Assembly (NCBI GenBank): GCA_000611775.1
Contig: KK106985.1
Coordinates: forward strand, 1,970,291 to 2,034,290
Length of the DNA: 64,000 bases
Source: Umbilicaria muhlenbergii
Taxonomy: Eukaryota > Ascomycota > Lecanoromycetes > Umbilicariales > Umbilicariaceae
Direction: 5' to 3'
The translations under genes were made by a program, and so were the position numbers. Positions 23,919 to 36,148 of this stretch are shown piece by piece; positions within the stretch are counted from its first letter, which is position 1; each line of letters begins with the position of its first letter. The notes below the pieces were generated by a model. That model did no database searches and was not told where the DNA came from. It worked only from the letters and a program-made list of their open reading frames with translations.

Positions 23919-24090
23919 GCAGTTGAGGTCATCGACCCTGGCATCCTGATGGGCTCATGGAGTTCCGTTTCCAAGCGGGCGATTCGCTCCCGCACGCTCG
24001 AACCGCAGTTGAGATCATCGGCGCTGGCGTCCTGATGAGCTCATGGAGTTCCGTTTCCAAGCGGGCGATTCGCTCCCGCATGCTCGACCC
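23919..24090. repeat. 86-bp direct tandem duplication
   Basis: Two copies (23919-24004 and 24005-24090) begin GCAGTTGAG and share a long near-identical core with GAGTTCCGTTTCCAAGCGGG and GATTCGCTCCCGCA, differing at a few positions. The 86-base period is not a multiple of three. On the minus strand the copies therefore lie in different frames, one of which reads RERIARLETELHELI, a short coiled-coil-like stretch. Confidence 0.85.
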
Positions 24091-25590
24091 GCCGCGAGGA
24101 TCACCCGTCTCTGGAGTACCTACCGCATCTCCTCCAGTGCTGGATCTCAACGGTGCCTCACGGAGACTCTCTCCCATTCTCGCCATCATTCTGAGCTCGG
24201 CGTATGGATTGCCCTCAGTCGCCGCCATTCGTGGGTCCGGATCTGATTGGTCATATTTTCATACGACAGGTGAGCTCTACCCTTTTCGGGGTAACTCTCA
24301 AATGTGTCGATTGACTGGCAGTCAACCGCTTCCAGAGGAGGTCTCGCCTGTTGAAGGAATTGAACCGCCGTTTCCGCATGGCATGACCTTCCTGGGTCCG
24401 CCGTAGGTGACGATGTTGTCATCAAGATCTCAAGCATCATCGTCTTTGATGACAATGACCTCTTCTCTTGCCTTCTTTTTCTCTTAACCTTCCTCCGCTG
24501 CTTTCCTCTTCTTCTCCTTCCCTGCCGCTCAGAAACCCTGGCGCTAATGAGTGCAGCGGGTCCCGGGGGATACTCTGGAGTGGTGCGCATCGTCTGGTGT
24601 GGATCGTGTTCATGCTCGTCGTTAGGGTTAGCTGCGACGGTGAGGCCTAAGCGAGCTCGTCAGCCTTTTCTCCACACTTTGAGGTTTCGCCACCAACCGT
24701 GGCAGACCGCTTGCCATTGCTACGGTGCCTTGTGACAGACAGAGATTATATGGCATCAAGCTGATATATCAAGCCTCATCCCGTGAGTTCAGCTCATGGA
24801 ACAAGGATCTTGCCCGCAGGATTCCGTCAAGCTCGCCAGCTTCCAAGGAGTCCAAACAACAATCGCTACCGCGATGCCGCCTCTGGAAGGAATCGAACCC
24901 CCGTTTCCGGGTTGGCTGTGACCGTCCTTGCCGTCTGGAAACCGGGTTTCATCTTGCGTGGATTTGGTGTTTGGCGTCCCTCTACTCCGGAAGCTGCCCG
25001 CCCCGCTCGGTTCCAGTGATTCTTTACCCCCGTCGCGGTTCTGTTGACGTCCAACAGTTGAAGACGACGGGCAGCTTCCTTCCACCGCTCTTCTTTGCCT
25101 AGCGATTTGTGGTTTTCCTGCACCATCGCTGTCATCACCTGAGCCGCCATTGCCTGCTCGTATACCGTCCACCCGGCTCCAATGCCATCTCCACTGGCGG
25201 CGGTCTTGTTATTGAAGGAATTGAACCATCGTTTCCGACTTTGTGTTCGGAATACGACGTTTCCCGAGCTGCACTGGTCCAGCAGCTTGTCCAACTCGAA
25301 AGTGACCGCCCGGGTCTGGGAATGGTGGGGCCACCTGAGCTTGAGCAAGAGCGGTGGCGTATTGGTCGTCGATCGCTTCTCGGTCGACCGAGGACCTCAA
25401 GGGATGGGCCGTGGCTTTCGAAGGGCATCCAGTAACACCTGCATGGATCAGTGAAGCTCTTCTTGCCCATCATAACAAGAAGCCACTTACCTTGGGCGGC
25501 TAACGCACCACTGGTGATGCTGCGGCAAATATCTCGAAGGCTGGGGCTGCTGTTGAGCATTCTGGCTGGGAGTTCTGAGACCATCGTCAT
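23929..25590 (-). pseudogene. Myb/SANT-like (trihelix) protein locus, probably degenerate, with internal tandem duplication
   Basis: A minus-strand locus that I cannot assemble into one convincing gene. The clearest part, within 25170-24866, reads GWTVYEQAMAAQVMTAMVQ, KEERWKEAARRL and VNRTATGVKNHWNRAGR. This is the helix-helix-helix pattern of fungal Myb/SANT-like DNA-binding proteins, followed by GRQTPNPRKM. Upstream, a two-exon frame (25590-25491 and from 25438, donor GTAAGT, acceptor TGCAG) holds weak copies of the same pattern (YATALAQAQ.., GKRRIPNTKSETMVQFL). Downstream, 24228-23929 ends in a coiled-coil-like stretch. A short motif recurs three times at 24351, 24884 and 25213. It may be a real multi-exon gene in a fast-evolving family, or a decaying set of tandem copies. 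Because stops separate the parts I call it a likely pseudogene; transcript data could reverse that. Confidence 0.45.
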
Positions 25591-26441
25591 AGTCTAGAGT
25601 ATAAGTACTCCATCAGCTGCTCAATGAGCCTGTACAGCGACCCCGGCTCCATGCACGCCGTGTCCTTTCTGTTCGGCGGAGATCCGATTCTGCTCAAGGG
25701 GTATCCGGGTATGCTCGAAATCTAGGATTATAAGGTCAGTCATTGTTGGCTGGAATCAAGGTTGCGGCGCTTCCATTGACGGGGGACCCGCCGGCTTACC
25801 TACAGCTCAAAAGCTACCTGCCCATCCAGGCTACCTCGATCCCATGTAAATGGGCTTATGGGATGGAATCGATTTTTCTTTCCGGAGAAATAGCCGTGTT
25901 TGGCTGCGAGCTACCGGAGTGTCTTGTTGGCCGCCGCGAGTGGGTATGACGGTGGGTGCCATGAACAGCCATCCTTGCTAGTTCTGCGTCTTTCGAAGTA
26001 CCGGGGTCAGGTTGAGGTGATGGGATCTAGTGATGCAAGTATATTATCAGTGTCTTGCTCTAACCATATCGATGAGACGAAGCTCGGAGGCACAAGGCCA
26101 ATGCAAAGCCTCCAAGGCAACTAGAGCTATAGGATTTGGAAGGACATGCCTTGTACTGTTCTCAACACCGGGAAGAGATCTCAGACACTGGTGCGACGCT
26201 TCTGTGAGGTATCGCCGTATATGTGAGTGATGTTACTGATACGACGTGGATGGGTCTTGTGGAGGTTGGATGCATCGCTGAGACAGCTGACTTGTGTGCG
26301 AGCAGAAGTCAAGGCAAAAGGGTCTCCATGGCAAGATTAAGCTGGTTCTCATCATCTAATCATACTCTGTCACTTAAGACATGTACATGTACTCTTTCAT
26401 GAGGGGGTTCACATATTTTCTACAAGTGACCCGCAAGTTAT

Positions 26442-26490
26442 TGGCGGCTGGGAGTGGCGGCTGGAGTTGCGGCTGGGACTGCGGCTGGAG
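26442..26490. repeat. GCGGCTGG-type 12-13 bp tandem repeat x 4
   Basis: Four imperfect units of (G)GCGGCTGG(G)A(G/C)T. It lies in the gene-poor region and codes for nothing recognised. Confidence 0.75.
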
Positions 26491-27760
26491 GCTGCACAAG
26501 CATTTTAGACCTACGATGGCAAGTTTGGCATGGAGACGAAACGCAGCTGGAGTAACGACTGGCCCTCGTACAGGTTGTTACTCGTTCTACGTGGTTAACC
26601 ACGAAGCGCTGAGACTCTCGGCTTGGACACACAAGATGGGGAGCGATTCTGCAGATAACTACCCATTGCAGTTCTCTGGGTCGTCGTTGTTCTGACGTAC
26701 ACAGAGCTCAACATCGAGGGAAATCGTATGCAGCATCAGGATAAGAATTTTTACATCAGATAGATAGCTGTCTTTTCGTGTTCCCAAAAAAAAGCACAAG
26801 GATTAATGTCGACCAACGCTATGTTTCCTAATCATGGTGCGTAAGAGTTTCGTTATACGGGATTCCTGCTAAAGCTCAGTTGCGAAGCAGGCATAGGGCA
26901 AATTAAGTGGTCGTCTCCGACTGAGGACCCTCTTGATCAGTCAACTCTGAACGAGGGTTTTTGAAGATTGCTTGAAGCGGACTTATAGAGACCAATAAAC
27001 TTCTAGTATTTCATATTGATAGTTCGTCACAATCTTTCTTCACTGTTGAACAGGACCATCAGCTTCAGATTGCCACTTAATTTCTCTTCACACCTAACAG
27101 CTACGCCGAGCATGGCTCGCAGATGACCATTAGGGTCCCGTTTTTATTACGCTATGTTGGTGCTCTAGACCCTTCATCATCTTTACCTAACGGAGGCAAA
27201 ATGTCTCTATTGCCTACTCGGAGTATGCGTGGACTCAACCCCCAACAGTTCCGGGATTGTTATAAACCTTGAACCCTCTCTCGCCATCAGCCATTTCGAA
27301 GTGTGGACTCCTCAATGGTAAAGCCTCGGCTGCAACAGTTGCACGCGAAGCGTTCGATAACCACATTTGAACATTGATTGCCGAATAGAGAATTAAAGAT
27401 CAATGGGGCGTTAGACTTTCAGCCTGGCGAAGTTTTTCGGTGGTCTTGGTATTCGGGTAGAGCATGAACGGAGAAGTCTCTAGTGACCGCGCAGGAAATT
27501 AGAAACCAACTACTAAAGCTGGCGTCAGGGTACAAAACGTGGTGGCGTCTGTCAGCTCGGTTCTCTCCGTGTCAATTCAATCGGAGTCCCCGTCTGAAGA
27601 TAACGGAGCGACGCTGGAAAGGCCAAGGCCAAGCCTGACTGTTGGATCAGGAGACTGCTTTTGACAGACTGCGATTCTCCTGATATCAGGCTTCTCCATC
27701 TGCATGGACGTGGATCTGCAAACGGGGCAACGCTGCTTGGCTCTGAGACATGGGGAAGTT

Positions 27761-27780
27761 ACACACTAGTACACACTAGT
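27761..27780. repeat. 10-bp direct repeat acacactagt x 2
   Basis: Two perfect copies of ACACACTAGT back to back, followed by GACACAC. Short, with no further context. Confidence 0.7.
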
Positions 27781-30700
27781 GACACACCTCTCAGGCACTA
27801 CCTTAGTATCGTACTCGTTCTGCAGCTGCAGCAGATCCTTGGGTTGGGCAGACAGATCGACTGATCTTCGACATGGACTTGTGGTTGGGCAGACATTGTA
27901 TTCTCGTCGTTGGGCATTCATTTGATACCTTAGTGGGAACTTTGGATGTCACGGAACCAGTGTTATGGGACACGCTTGGAAAGCCAGGGAACGCTTTTAG
28001 GTTCCTGGTCCCTTGCAGTCCCATCGGTGGCGTCGAAGCCTGATCCCCGCGTGACGTTGGATTTCTGATTCTGGAGATCCCCCATTGGCTTGATCACTGG
28101 TCCGGCGATCCCTCCACGTTCTTGACAGGTGGCGGTGAAGCGTCAGTGATATGGCGATAGGGGACTTTCTCCGCCGGTAAGCTTTTTATAAGTTGACGGG
28201 GCAAATACCAGGAACGACATACAAGATCCTAGGCTTGGGATCGAAGATGAGCAGAGGCATTGATTATGAAAGGCCATATCAGACGAAGTGGTAAGCCTCA
28301 GGGGAGCCCGAATGGTGTAAGCGAACCAATCGCGAAAGCACGCACGCCACGGTCATTGTTTGGACAAGCTACTCCCCACTCACCGTGGTCGCAGAAGTTA
28401 GAACACATGAGAGCTCTGTCATAGCGATAACGTCTTTGCAGGGTCCTGCCCATGACAGAAGCGTTGGCAGGTTCACGAAGGTCGGAGCCTTTCCTTTCCG
28501 GTCGGCCGAGTATTAGCAAGTTGCATCAAAGAGAAGAGGAGGCGTGGGAGGGTCTGCTGGCTTGGCGAATTCTTGAAGAGAATGCCAGCGATGGTCTCGG
28601 ACGTCACACCATCACTTGTTAGATTCGAAGAGATTATGCGGCTGCCAAGCACCACTCTCCTCTCACCACCACTTGAGATGCAGCAGCCAATCGCTTTGAC
28701 CAGATTTGCCAGCCTCACCATATGTAGGCTTCTATGTACTCGTATGACGGTCCGCTCCCTCTGCCCGACTGAAGATCTCCCGTTTCTCCACTGGCTCAAG
28801 CCTCTGCCGGTACAGGATGCGGCGATTGGTTGTCTTCCTGGAAATCAGCTGGCATTGAGGCATACGTCTCGTTTATGGATCGCTACAAGCAGAGATGCTC
28901 TCCGCATTATTCTTGATGAGTCGTAATTAAGAATAAGTGGTGAAATCACTGGAAGACGTGGCTGTTCAACAAGCACGACTTGCATTTGTGGTTGATTGGG
29001 ACAGAAGAACCCTGTCGTGCAGTCGCAGTCCCCACCATTGTCGATCTCATGCTTAAAGCAACCTCTTGCTCCTGCAATCATTCTCTGTCGCCCCATAGTC
29101 GAAGATTTCTACGTGGATTCTTCGATCACGGCTGTGGCCCGCCTTGTCGTTTCAAGGCCCTCGGACCCATGTGGGGGTTGTTACGAAAATGAATCATAGA
29201 GTACACCAGAGGCCTTGGATGCCTCGATCCAAACGGCTATCCACAAGCAAAATGCAAGTCCACAGCTCGTGCGCTGTATTACTTCTCGGACATGTTCGCT
29301 TCTCTTCATAACCAAACAAAGGTGTGATATCCAAGTAATGAATTCCAGAGTGATATCCCGGTCTGGGTGTCGTAACACAAGATTCGGACGGTGGGCGGCA
29401 TCAAAGATGTATCTGACAGCGGGAAACTGACATGCAAGCTCCCAGGGCTGAACCCGCTGGACTTATAGAAACCTTTGCTACGTCGGTATGAGGCAGCCAA
29501 GTACAGAGATGCTTCCAGGCGCCTGAGCGCTGGTGTTCACGATCACAATGTGTAATAGGTCCGGGTCTTTGGGCTCTCCACGCCATCGGACGAGATGCAG
29601 ACAGCCTACATTCGAGCATCGAAGGATCGAATCTTTCCACGCTCGTATCCAGCTCGACAGCCGTGGGACACCAGTCAATTTGTGATTAACGAGCGGATGA
29701 CGAGGCTCGTACAACTGCGAAAATGACGAAGCTGAAGTGGCGGACCTTGAGGGCTGCTTCGTATGTGAGGCCGACTATGCTGATGGATTTCATAGGTGGT
29801 AGTACGGGTAATACAGGATCCCCCCTCACATGCAATGCCATGCTCCCCCACGTTGTCCCGTCAAATGCTCATGTGCATTCTGCACATGTGACTGTACCCT
29901 TGTAGTACACTGCTAGAAGTCTGACAGCTGTCATCGTTGACACCGTCGCTCCATGCATTAAAATGACTCGGTTAGCATGCAAAAGAAAGATAAGAATGAT
30001 GACAGGAATCAGTCACTCTTTTTTTTTCAGCTCCAGGAATCCAGCAGAGTACGTAAGGCTCTCGCAGTTCCTCCATGGTAATTGATGGATAAATCTCGTT
30101 TTCCTCCTTCGTGCGGCCATCGCCGTGAGCTAGAAGATTACGACGAGGCCGGCCGGGCTCCAGAAAGACGCAAGAGACGGCAGGGGCATTAATTCAGAGG
30201 GAAAGTGAAAATGGCGCAGGGAAAGGCCTGTCGCTCGCGATGCGATCGGACGCTGCGAATTATTGGTCTTCTCGTCTTGCTAGAAGGCCGCTGAGAAGCT
30301 CTCGCAAACCTTAGTTGCCCCCGGCCGACCAATCCCTGAGCGATCTTCTACCGGCGGCGGGATTCTAGACTGTATTGTGCTCCGACGCTCCGAGTATCAA
30401 TGCGCAAAGGGCAAAGGCCCAAAGGCAAAAGGCGTCACATTCAATAGTAAGGATGCTTGGATGCTCGTAGCAATAGCAGTCACAGTAATGCTACGGAATC
30501 CTCGGCTCGCGCTCACTGTGCAGTCCAAGTGCTCGTACGTAAGCGCAACGCTGCCACTGACAAGACCCTCGCACTGGCCTAAACGTCAGCCTCAACCGCG
30601 GCATCCAGGAACGAAGGGAAGAATGCGTAGACACGGTAACGGCAGAGCTTGAACGATTGCACCATCGGATGGCCGGAAGCTGAGAGGCTCCTCTGAAGCC

Positions 30701-31735
30701 TGGCCCTGTATGGCTGTGGCTGAGGACAGGCCGCTCCTCCAGTTTCAGGACAGCAGCCGATTTGGCCACACGATTGGCCGCAAGGGCGTAGTCTGCTTGG
30801 ATCCTCACAAGGGTTCAGCGTCGTGTGGAGATGGTTACGATGGAGAGGATCGATCGACACCGCTCTGCGAATCCTGACGTTACACCGCGGTCTGGCGCGG
30901 GCGCATCATTACCCAAGGCGGACGTCGTATGAAATAAAACATGGAAAGGAGAGTGTGACCTGCCATGCTGACCTGGCTGCCACTCCCCAATGCCACTGCC
31001 ACTGCCATCCTGCCTGCCAATAGAGCTCTAGTTGAATCCAGGCTTCATCCAGCACTTCCAGCTGCTTTAGCGGCCATCATCCCTAATCCCTGCGCCAGAA
31101 AGCGATCACCCAGCTCCGTGGTTTTGGATTCTCGCTGTGCTTGTGCTTAGGTTGCTGTACCATCCCTATTAGGAACCCGAGGAGGCGTGCACCGCAGAGC
31201 TGGCTAGTGCCCTGGCCTCAGGCGTGCTTCTTTGACCGATCGAAAAGCAGCGGCGAGTGCCCTTCGTGCTGCTCTCTCCTCAAATTACAGTCCTCTGGCC
31301 GCCAGTCGAGAAGATCTTTCCATGGACCCTCATCCTGTTGCGCCTCGGCCACAGTCTATGCTAGCCTGACAGTCCCGGGTCCACGGTAAGCATTTATGGG
31401 GGCGCCTACCCACACCCTCCCCACCGACCCGTGCTACTCTTGTGTTTCCGTGTGCCTCGAAACGCTGTCTGTTGCACTTCCGCAGTGTCGAAGGAGCTGA
31501 TGGAGGCATAGTAGATAAGTGCGGAGTGTCATCGACGAACCTGGGTACGAGTCCAAGCTCCCCTCGTACGACATCAGTTGCAAACCATCCAGTTTTCCGT
31601 CCGCCATGCCTGGGTCACGCGGATGACCTCGTGATTCGCCGTGGGATTGGTGGATGTGTTGGACCAATACAAAGTCTACACGGAGTGCATAGAGGTCCTT
31701 GCTGCTTGTTGAGCAGATGGATCTGATAACCGTGG

Positions 31736-34700
31736 ATGTATGAGATGGAAGGAATTGGTCCAGAGGGAAAGCGGCCGCGCCTGGATTCTTACGGTGGACC
31801 GGCGCTATCGCATCGAATGCAGCAGCAGTCGTCCGATACCCCGTTACACAACTACTCTAGTCATGCATTGCCACCACCAAATGCCTACAATCAACCTCCA
31901 CCACCATCTCCCTACCACGACGTGGCCAACACCGAGCATCGTAGCCTGCCCGAGCCCGCACAGCACGGCTACACCCACGTAACCTCTGGGTACACTACGC
32001 CGGTCCGCGATGCCCGAACGTTTCCCCCAGACGCCAGCTACTCGCGCCATGGGAGCGTTTCGGCGCCTACACGTTCTCCAGACGATGTCCAGCAGCTTGC
32101 TCAGTTACGGCCGCTAAATACAGCCTCCGCGAACGAAGGACATCACTATCCACAACATCCGCAGCTTGAGCAAGGCGGGTCCCAGGCGGGATACGCCACT
32201 TATGACATGCAAACCAATGGCAACGTTGTCCACAGTCTGCCAATGGCCGGTCAGAATGATCCAGGACATGGCCATCCACATTATTCACCCGTCAATACTC
32301 CATCCTTTGCCCAGGGCCAAGGTCCTTTCAGTGCTCCGCCGAACAATAATGCAACCTGGCTGCTCCCGAAAAAGAAGAATAGTCGAGCGCAACAGGTACG
32401 GCCGTCGGTACTTATGCCGTCGGCTTCACTAACCTTGCATAGGCGTGTGACGCATGTCGAAACAGAAAGGCGAAATGCGATGAAGGAAGACCCTCGTGTA
32501 GCTTCTGCAAGGAGCAAGCCCAGGCCTGTGTATACCGAGAAGTGGCTCCTGCAAAGTAGGCACCTGCGCGGTACGATGACTAAACGCCCGCCGTTACTGA
32601 CATGCAGTAGGGCCGATCGGGCAAATCAAGCAATATTGGATTCGTTACAAGCGAGATCTGCTGAGAATACGGAACTGCGTGCCCGAATAGAACGCCTAGA
32701 GGCCAAGCTAGAACGAGGCATTGAGAGTATTGATCGCCTTGAGCAGTTTATCAGATACGGCAAATCGCCACTCAAGAAGAGTCATCATACAGCAGACGAT
32801 AACCCAGAGATCTCAGACATGAAGTCATCCGCATCCATGAGCCCGGAAAAGAAACCAACACAAGCTCAACTGACGATAGCCTCCCGAATCAACCCCTACG
32901 TTGAAGAGGAGGTTGTGGACGAGCTCGAGAGGGATTTGCGGGATACGACTCAACATGTTCCAGATGTTACTGATATACCTGTAGGGCCCTCTGTGGATGC
33001 GTCAATCACTGTCGAGCATACTACAGCCGCACACAGGTTACTCCGCTGGCCGTCGATCGAAACACTGTTGGAGCACCGTGGCATGTACATCAAGGACGAT
33101 TACGTCATGGAGACGGAGGAGAAGAAGGGCATCTTACGACCATACGGACGGGGCCAGGGTCGTGATGCCAGAGAAGTGAATCAGCACTTTGCTGCAAGTC
33201 CTGCCACAAGTTCTACCAGCGGTAGAAGCGAGGAGTCAATCCGTAGTTCCCCTTCACCTCCGGAAGGCTTATGGGGTACAAGTTTCCCTGTCAATACCGC
33301 TCGAACCGAGAATCATCCGGGCGGTCTGAACGTCGATGGTACTCTTAAGATCGATCCACGGACTTTGCAGGAACTGCTCGACAGCTACCTGAATAACTTC
33401 CACATCATGCATCCATTCCTAGAAAGGACACGTCTAGTGCGTATGGTAGAGCAATTTGCGGCGCGATACAACGTTTCGGATGCAACTACATCGCCATTTC
33501 CCATCGACAACAGCACCCTAGGTCCAGATGGTCGGCGAGACTCTACGGCCATTTTGAACAAGGCCACCAAGAGAAAGTACTCGAACGGTTCGAGTATGGG
33601 TGGCGCTGCCGTCGAAGCGAACTCTGTCAACCGGTCAACCACGAAACCATTGCTTGAGCGATCGATATCAACAGCAATAGTCCTTCTTGTCATGGCTTTG
33701 GGGAAGATCTGTGCCTATCCAAAACCGTTGCCTGGTCCACTGAAGAACGATCCAAGAGAAGCACCGTCAGCAGTTCCTCGATCCTTTTCGCCACATTCCC
33801 CCATGGCAACAACGTCGCTCAGGGCCTCACCCACCTCGTCTCAAGCGTCACCTTATAATGTGATAATGTCTCCTCGAAGTACCGTGCGCATGAGCACATT
33901 GAGTCGGAGATCATCCGCAGAAGATATGGCAGTTCTCCCAGGAATGAAGAACGCAGATCAGATACCAGGCTTGGCATATTTTGCTCAAGCGACCGACATC
34001 CTTGGAAATCTTCATGCGGGTAATGAGTTGCCGCATGTGCAAGCATTTCTTTTGGCTGGACTATACGCAGGACAGTTGGCATGTAACTTTGAAAGCTGGA
34101 GCTGGATATATACAGCCTGCAGAGCATGTCGGGTCCTCATCCGAGAGCAAGTCACAACCAAAACTCCTTATTAATGATACAATCTAACTCGAGGAATAGT
34201 TTGGCACCCTCCAGAATCAAATCAACAAGCCCTATACATAGGGATCTTATAGCCTTTTCGTATTGGACTTGCCTGCAGCTTGAAAGGTAAATCCAATCCA
34301 CCACGGTGATGTCTGTCACTAGATTCGTGTCTAACAAGCCGCAGTGATATTCTGGCCGAGCTTGACCTACCGCGGAGTAACATCGATCTACCTGAGCTGC
34401 AAGAACTTGTCCCCAAGCCGAAAGGACTACACACACATTCTATCGTTGAAGACGCAGAAATCAGAGTGATGATGTTGTACTCATCTCAGATTCTGCTACG
34501 CAAAACACTCAACGATATTCAAGAAGTCTTGTACCAAGCTAAGAGTTAGTTCTGCTCCCCTGTACCCAGCAAAAGATGGCAAACTAACATGTGTGCTGCA
34601 GCGAGAGTCGAGGGATCTGATGACTTGAAGATTTCACCTCGCAAGGCGCTGGAAGAGAATCTCCAGACTTGGAGGGACAGACTGCCCCCAGAGCTGAAGT

Positions 34701-35381
34701 GGCAAGATGGCGATCCCCCATCACCTGATATCAACGAGGCAAGACTGCGCGCCAAGTATTACGGTGCGCTCTATATTATCCATCGACCCTCTCTCCACTA
34801 CGCCCTCCATCAGAAGAATCCTCGAGATTCCACGTCTAGACCATCCCAACCTGTCATTGGCGCCGCACAAGAGGGACCCAGTTATACCTACCCGAGCAGG
34901 GAGCGGCAACAGGGTAGTATGGCGCCTCCTAGAACACCGGAAACAGATCCGGGCCAACTGGAGATTTTGAGATCTGCTGCCATCTGCGTTCAGGCTGCCA
35001 TGTGGAGCACTGTTGCCTTTGACGGGATCCAGAAACGTCTTATCGTGACCAATATATTCGGCACCGCTCATGCGTAAGCCCCACTCCGCGAACAGACGTT
35101 TTTTCAAGTCAACGATGCTTCTTTCGTAGTATTTCGCTAACGTTCGACCGTCTTACAGGCAATTCGGTAACATGCTCGTCCTGGCTGCCACCTACCGGTC
35201 CCACCTTAGCTACCTCGTACCCTACGAAGAGCTCGCCCGGCTCCTCGAGCGGACGATTACTTTCTTGCGTCGGCTACGAGATATTTCCAAGACGCTCGAA
35301 CAGGACTGCATGATCCTGGAAGCCGTTAACCAGGTCATCAACCAAGGACCTATTCAATCCTTCTCCTCGAATGATGAATGA
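31736..35381 (+). CDS. Zn2Cys6 transcription factor with fungal-specific TF domain
   Basis: A nuclear regulator of unknown targets. Seven exons: 31736-32395, 32443-32555, 32611-34146, 34200-34286, 34345-34544, 34602-35073 and 35159-35381, giving 1096 residues. An in-frame TAA at 31727 precedes the ATG. The first ~215 residues are Pro/Gln/His/Ser-rich. Exon 2 encodes the zinc cluster, with CX2CX6CX6CX2CX6C from Cys222 to Cys249. A Leu-zipper-like helix (ENTELRARIERLEAKLERGI) follows near 270-300. The middle-homology region is near 520-880 and contains SYLNNFHIMHPFLER and FSYWTCLQLESDILAELDLP. Intron 3 (34147-34199) needs a GC donor (GCAAGT) to keep the frame; a CTAAC branch point lies close before its TAG acceptor. 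The remaining introns are GT-AG, 47-85 bases long. Confidence 0.9.
34147..34199 (+). other. Predicted GC-AG intron in the Zn2Cys6 gene
   Basis: The exon ends CGA GA and the intron begins GCAAGT, the standard non-canonical donor. CTAAC lies 11 bases before the TAG acceptor. The GT dinucleotides nearby are all in the wrong phase, so only the GC donor joins VLIR to the conserved downstream helix. Confidence 0.7.
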
Positions 35382-36148
35382 GCGAGCGTCATCAAACAAG
35401 CCTCGTTCGCTATACATACGTTCCTCATATACCCAGCACATTTTTTTTGCGTTCTTTCCTACCGACGATCGTTGCGTAGCCGTACACAGACTTCTTCCAT
35501 ATCTGTCGATCTGTTGTTGAATGCCGTCTAGCGTATGTAGTTTTTTCTTGTTCCATGCATTGGTATCGGTGGAGGTTAGCTTTGTCAGCATCGGCTTCGC
35601 GGCGGTGCAGCCCCTAGGATTTGGTCTCTCTTACTGTGTTTAGTCTTCTTTTTTCCACCACACTGTCGTTTCGAGTCGTGGCCCGCAAACTGCATACGAG
35701 GCGTTTTGGGCGGCTCCGTGAGGTATGGCTTCGTCCGTACCGTGGATGCGGGGGTGGGTGGTTGCTAGTCTGACAGGTTTCGTGTCCGTGCTCCTGATGC
35801 TTCTGTTAGATTACCCCTCTCAGTTGAGCCGAGCGTTGGGTGGTTGTGTTGGTTGATTGGTTCGTATTTGGGACTTTCGTTTGTCGTATGTTTGCGTTTT
35901 GTTGGATAGCGAAGGGGAGGGATGGGGTGGGGCAGCGAACATGATGGATAGTCGGCTGGGTTGGGTAAATATGGTTACTATCATTTTTGGGTGGTCTATA
36001 ATTGCTGATGATCTTACATTCGATGGAAAGTACAATGGAGGAGGCCGTCATCTTTTTTTTCCTCGGTGATTTCACTTTTCTTGCCTCGATCGTGAAGCTT
36101 GTCTACAACTGTGTTCGCTTTGCATGCACAAAAGACCCCCTCCCCTAC
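35382..36148. other. Convergent 3' intergenic region, TF gene / unknown coiled-coil gene
   Basis: About 770 bases with several T-rich runs, expected to hold both 3' untranslated regions. No other feature seen. Confidence 0.55.

Larger units (their letters stand above)
25591..31735. other. Gene-poor region upstream of the Zn2Cys6 regulator
   Basis: About 6.1 kb with no frame I can support as a gene on either strand. Longest open frames are under ~130 codons, begin anywhere, and show no domain, signal peptide or consistent splice sites. Small tandem repeats occur (listed separately). The last 1-1.5 kb is likely the promoter and long 5' leader of the transcription factor. I saw no tRNA, no LTR-like terminal repeats and no transposase. 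Confidence 0.5.

Noticed and set aside
24866-25019. Possible tRNA T-arm at GGGTTCGATTCC on the minus strand
   Set aside because: The stem does not pair well, no cloverleaf could be built around it, and the same word recurs in two other copies with weaker pairing.
25372-25384. Word ATCGCTTCTCGG, like the 5' end of U2 snRNA
   Set aside because: Only about 12 bases match. The downstream U2 sequence and Sm site are absent, and it lies in a likely coding stretch.
28600-28800. Possible tRNA-like or small RNA region
   Set aside because: A TTCGAAT word is present but no paired T-arm, acceptor stem or A box could be formed.
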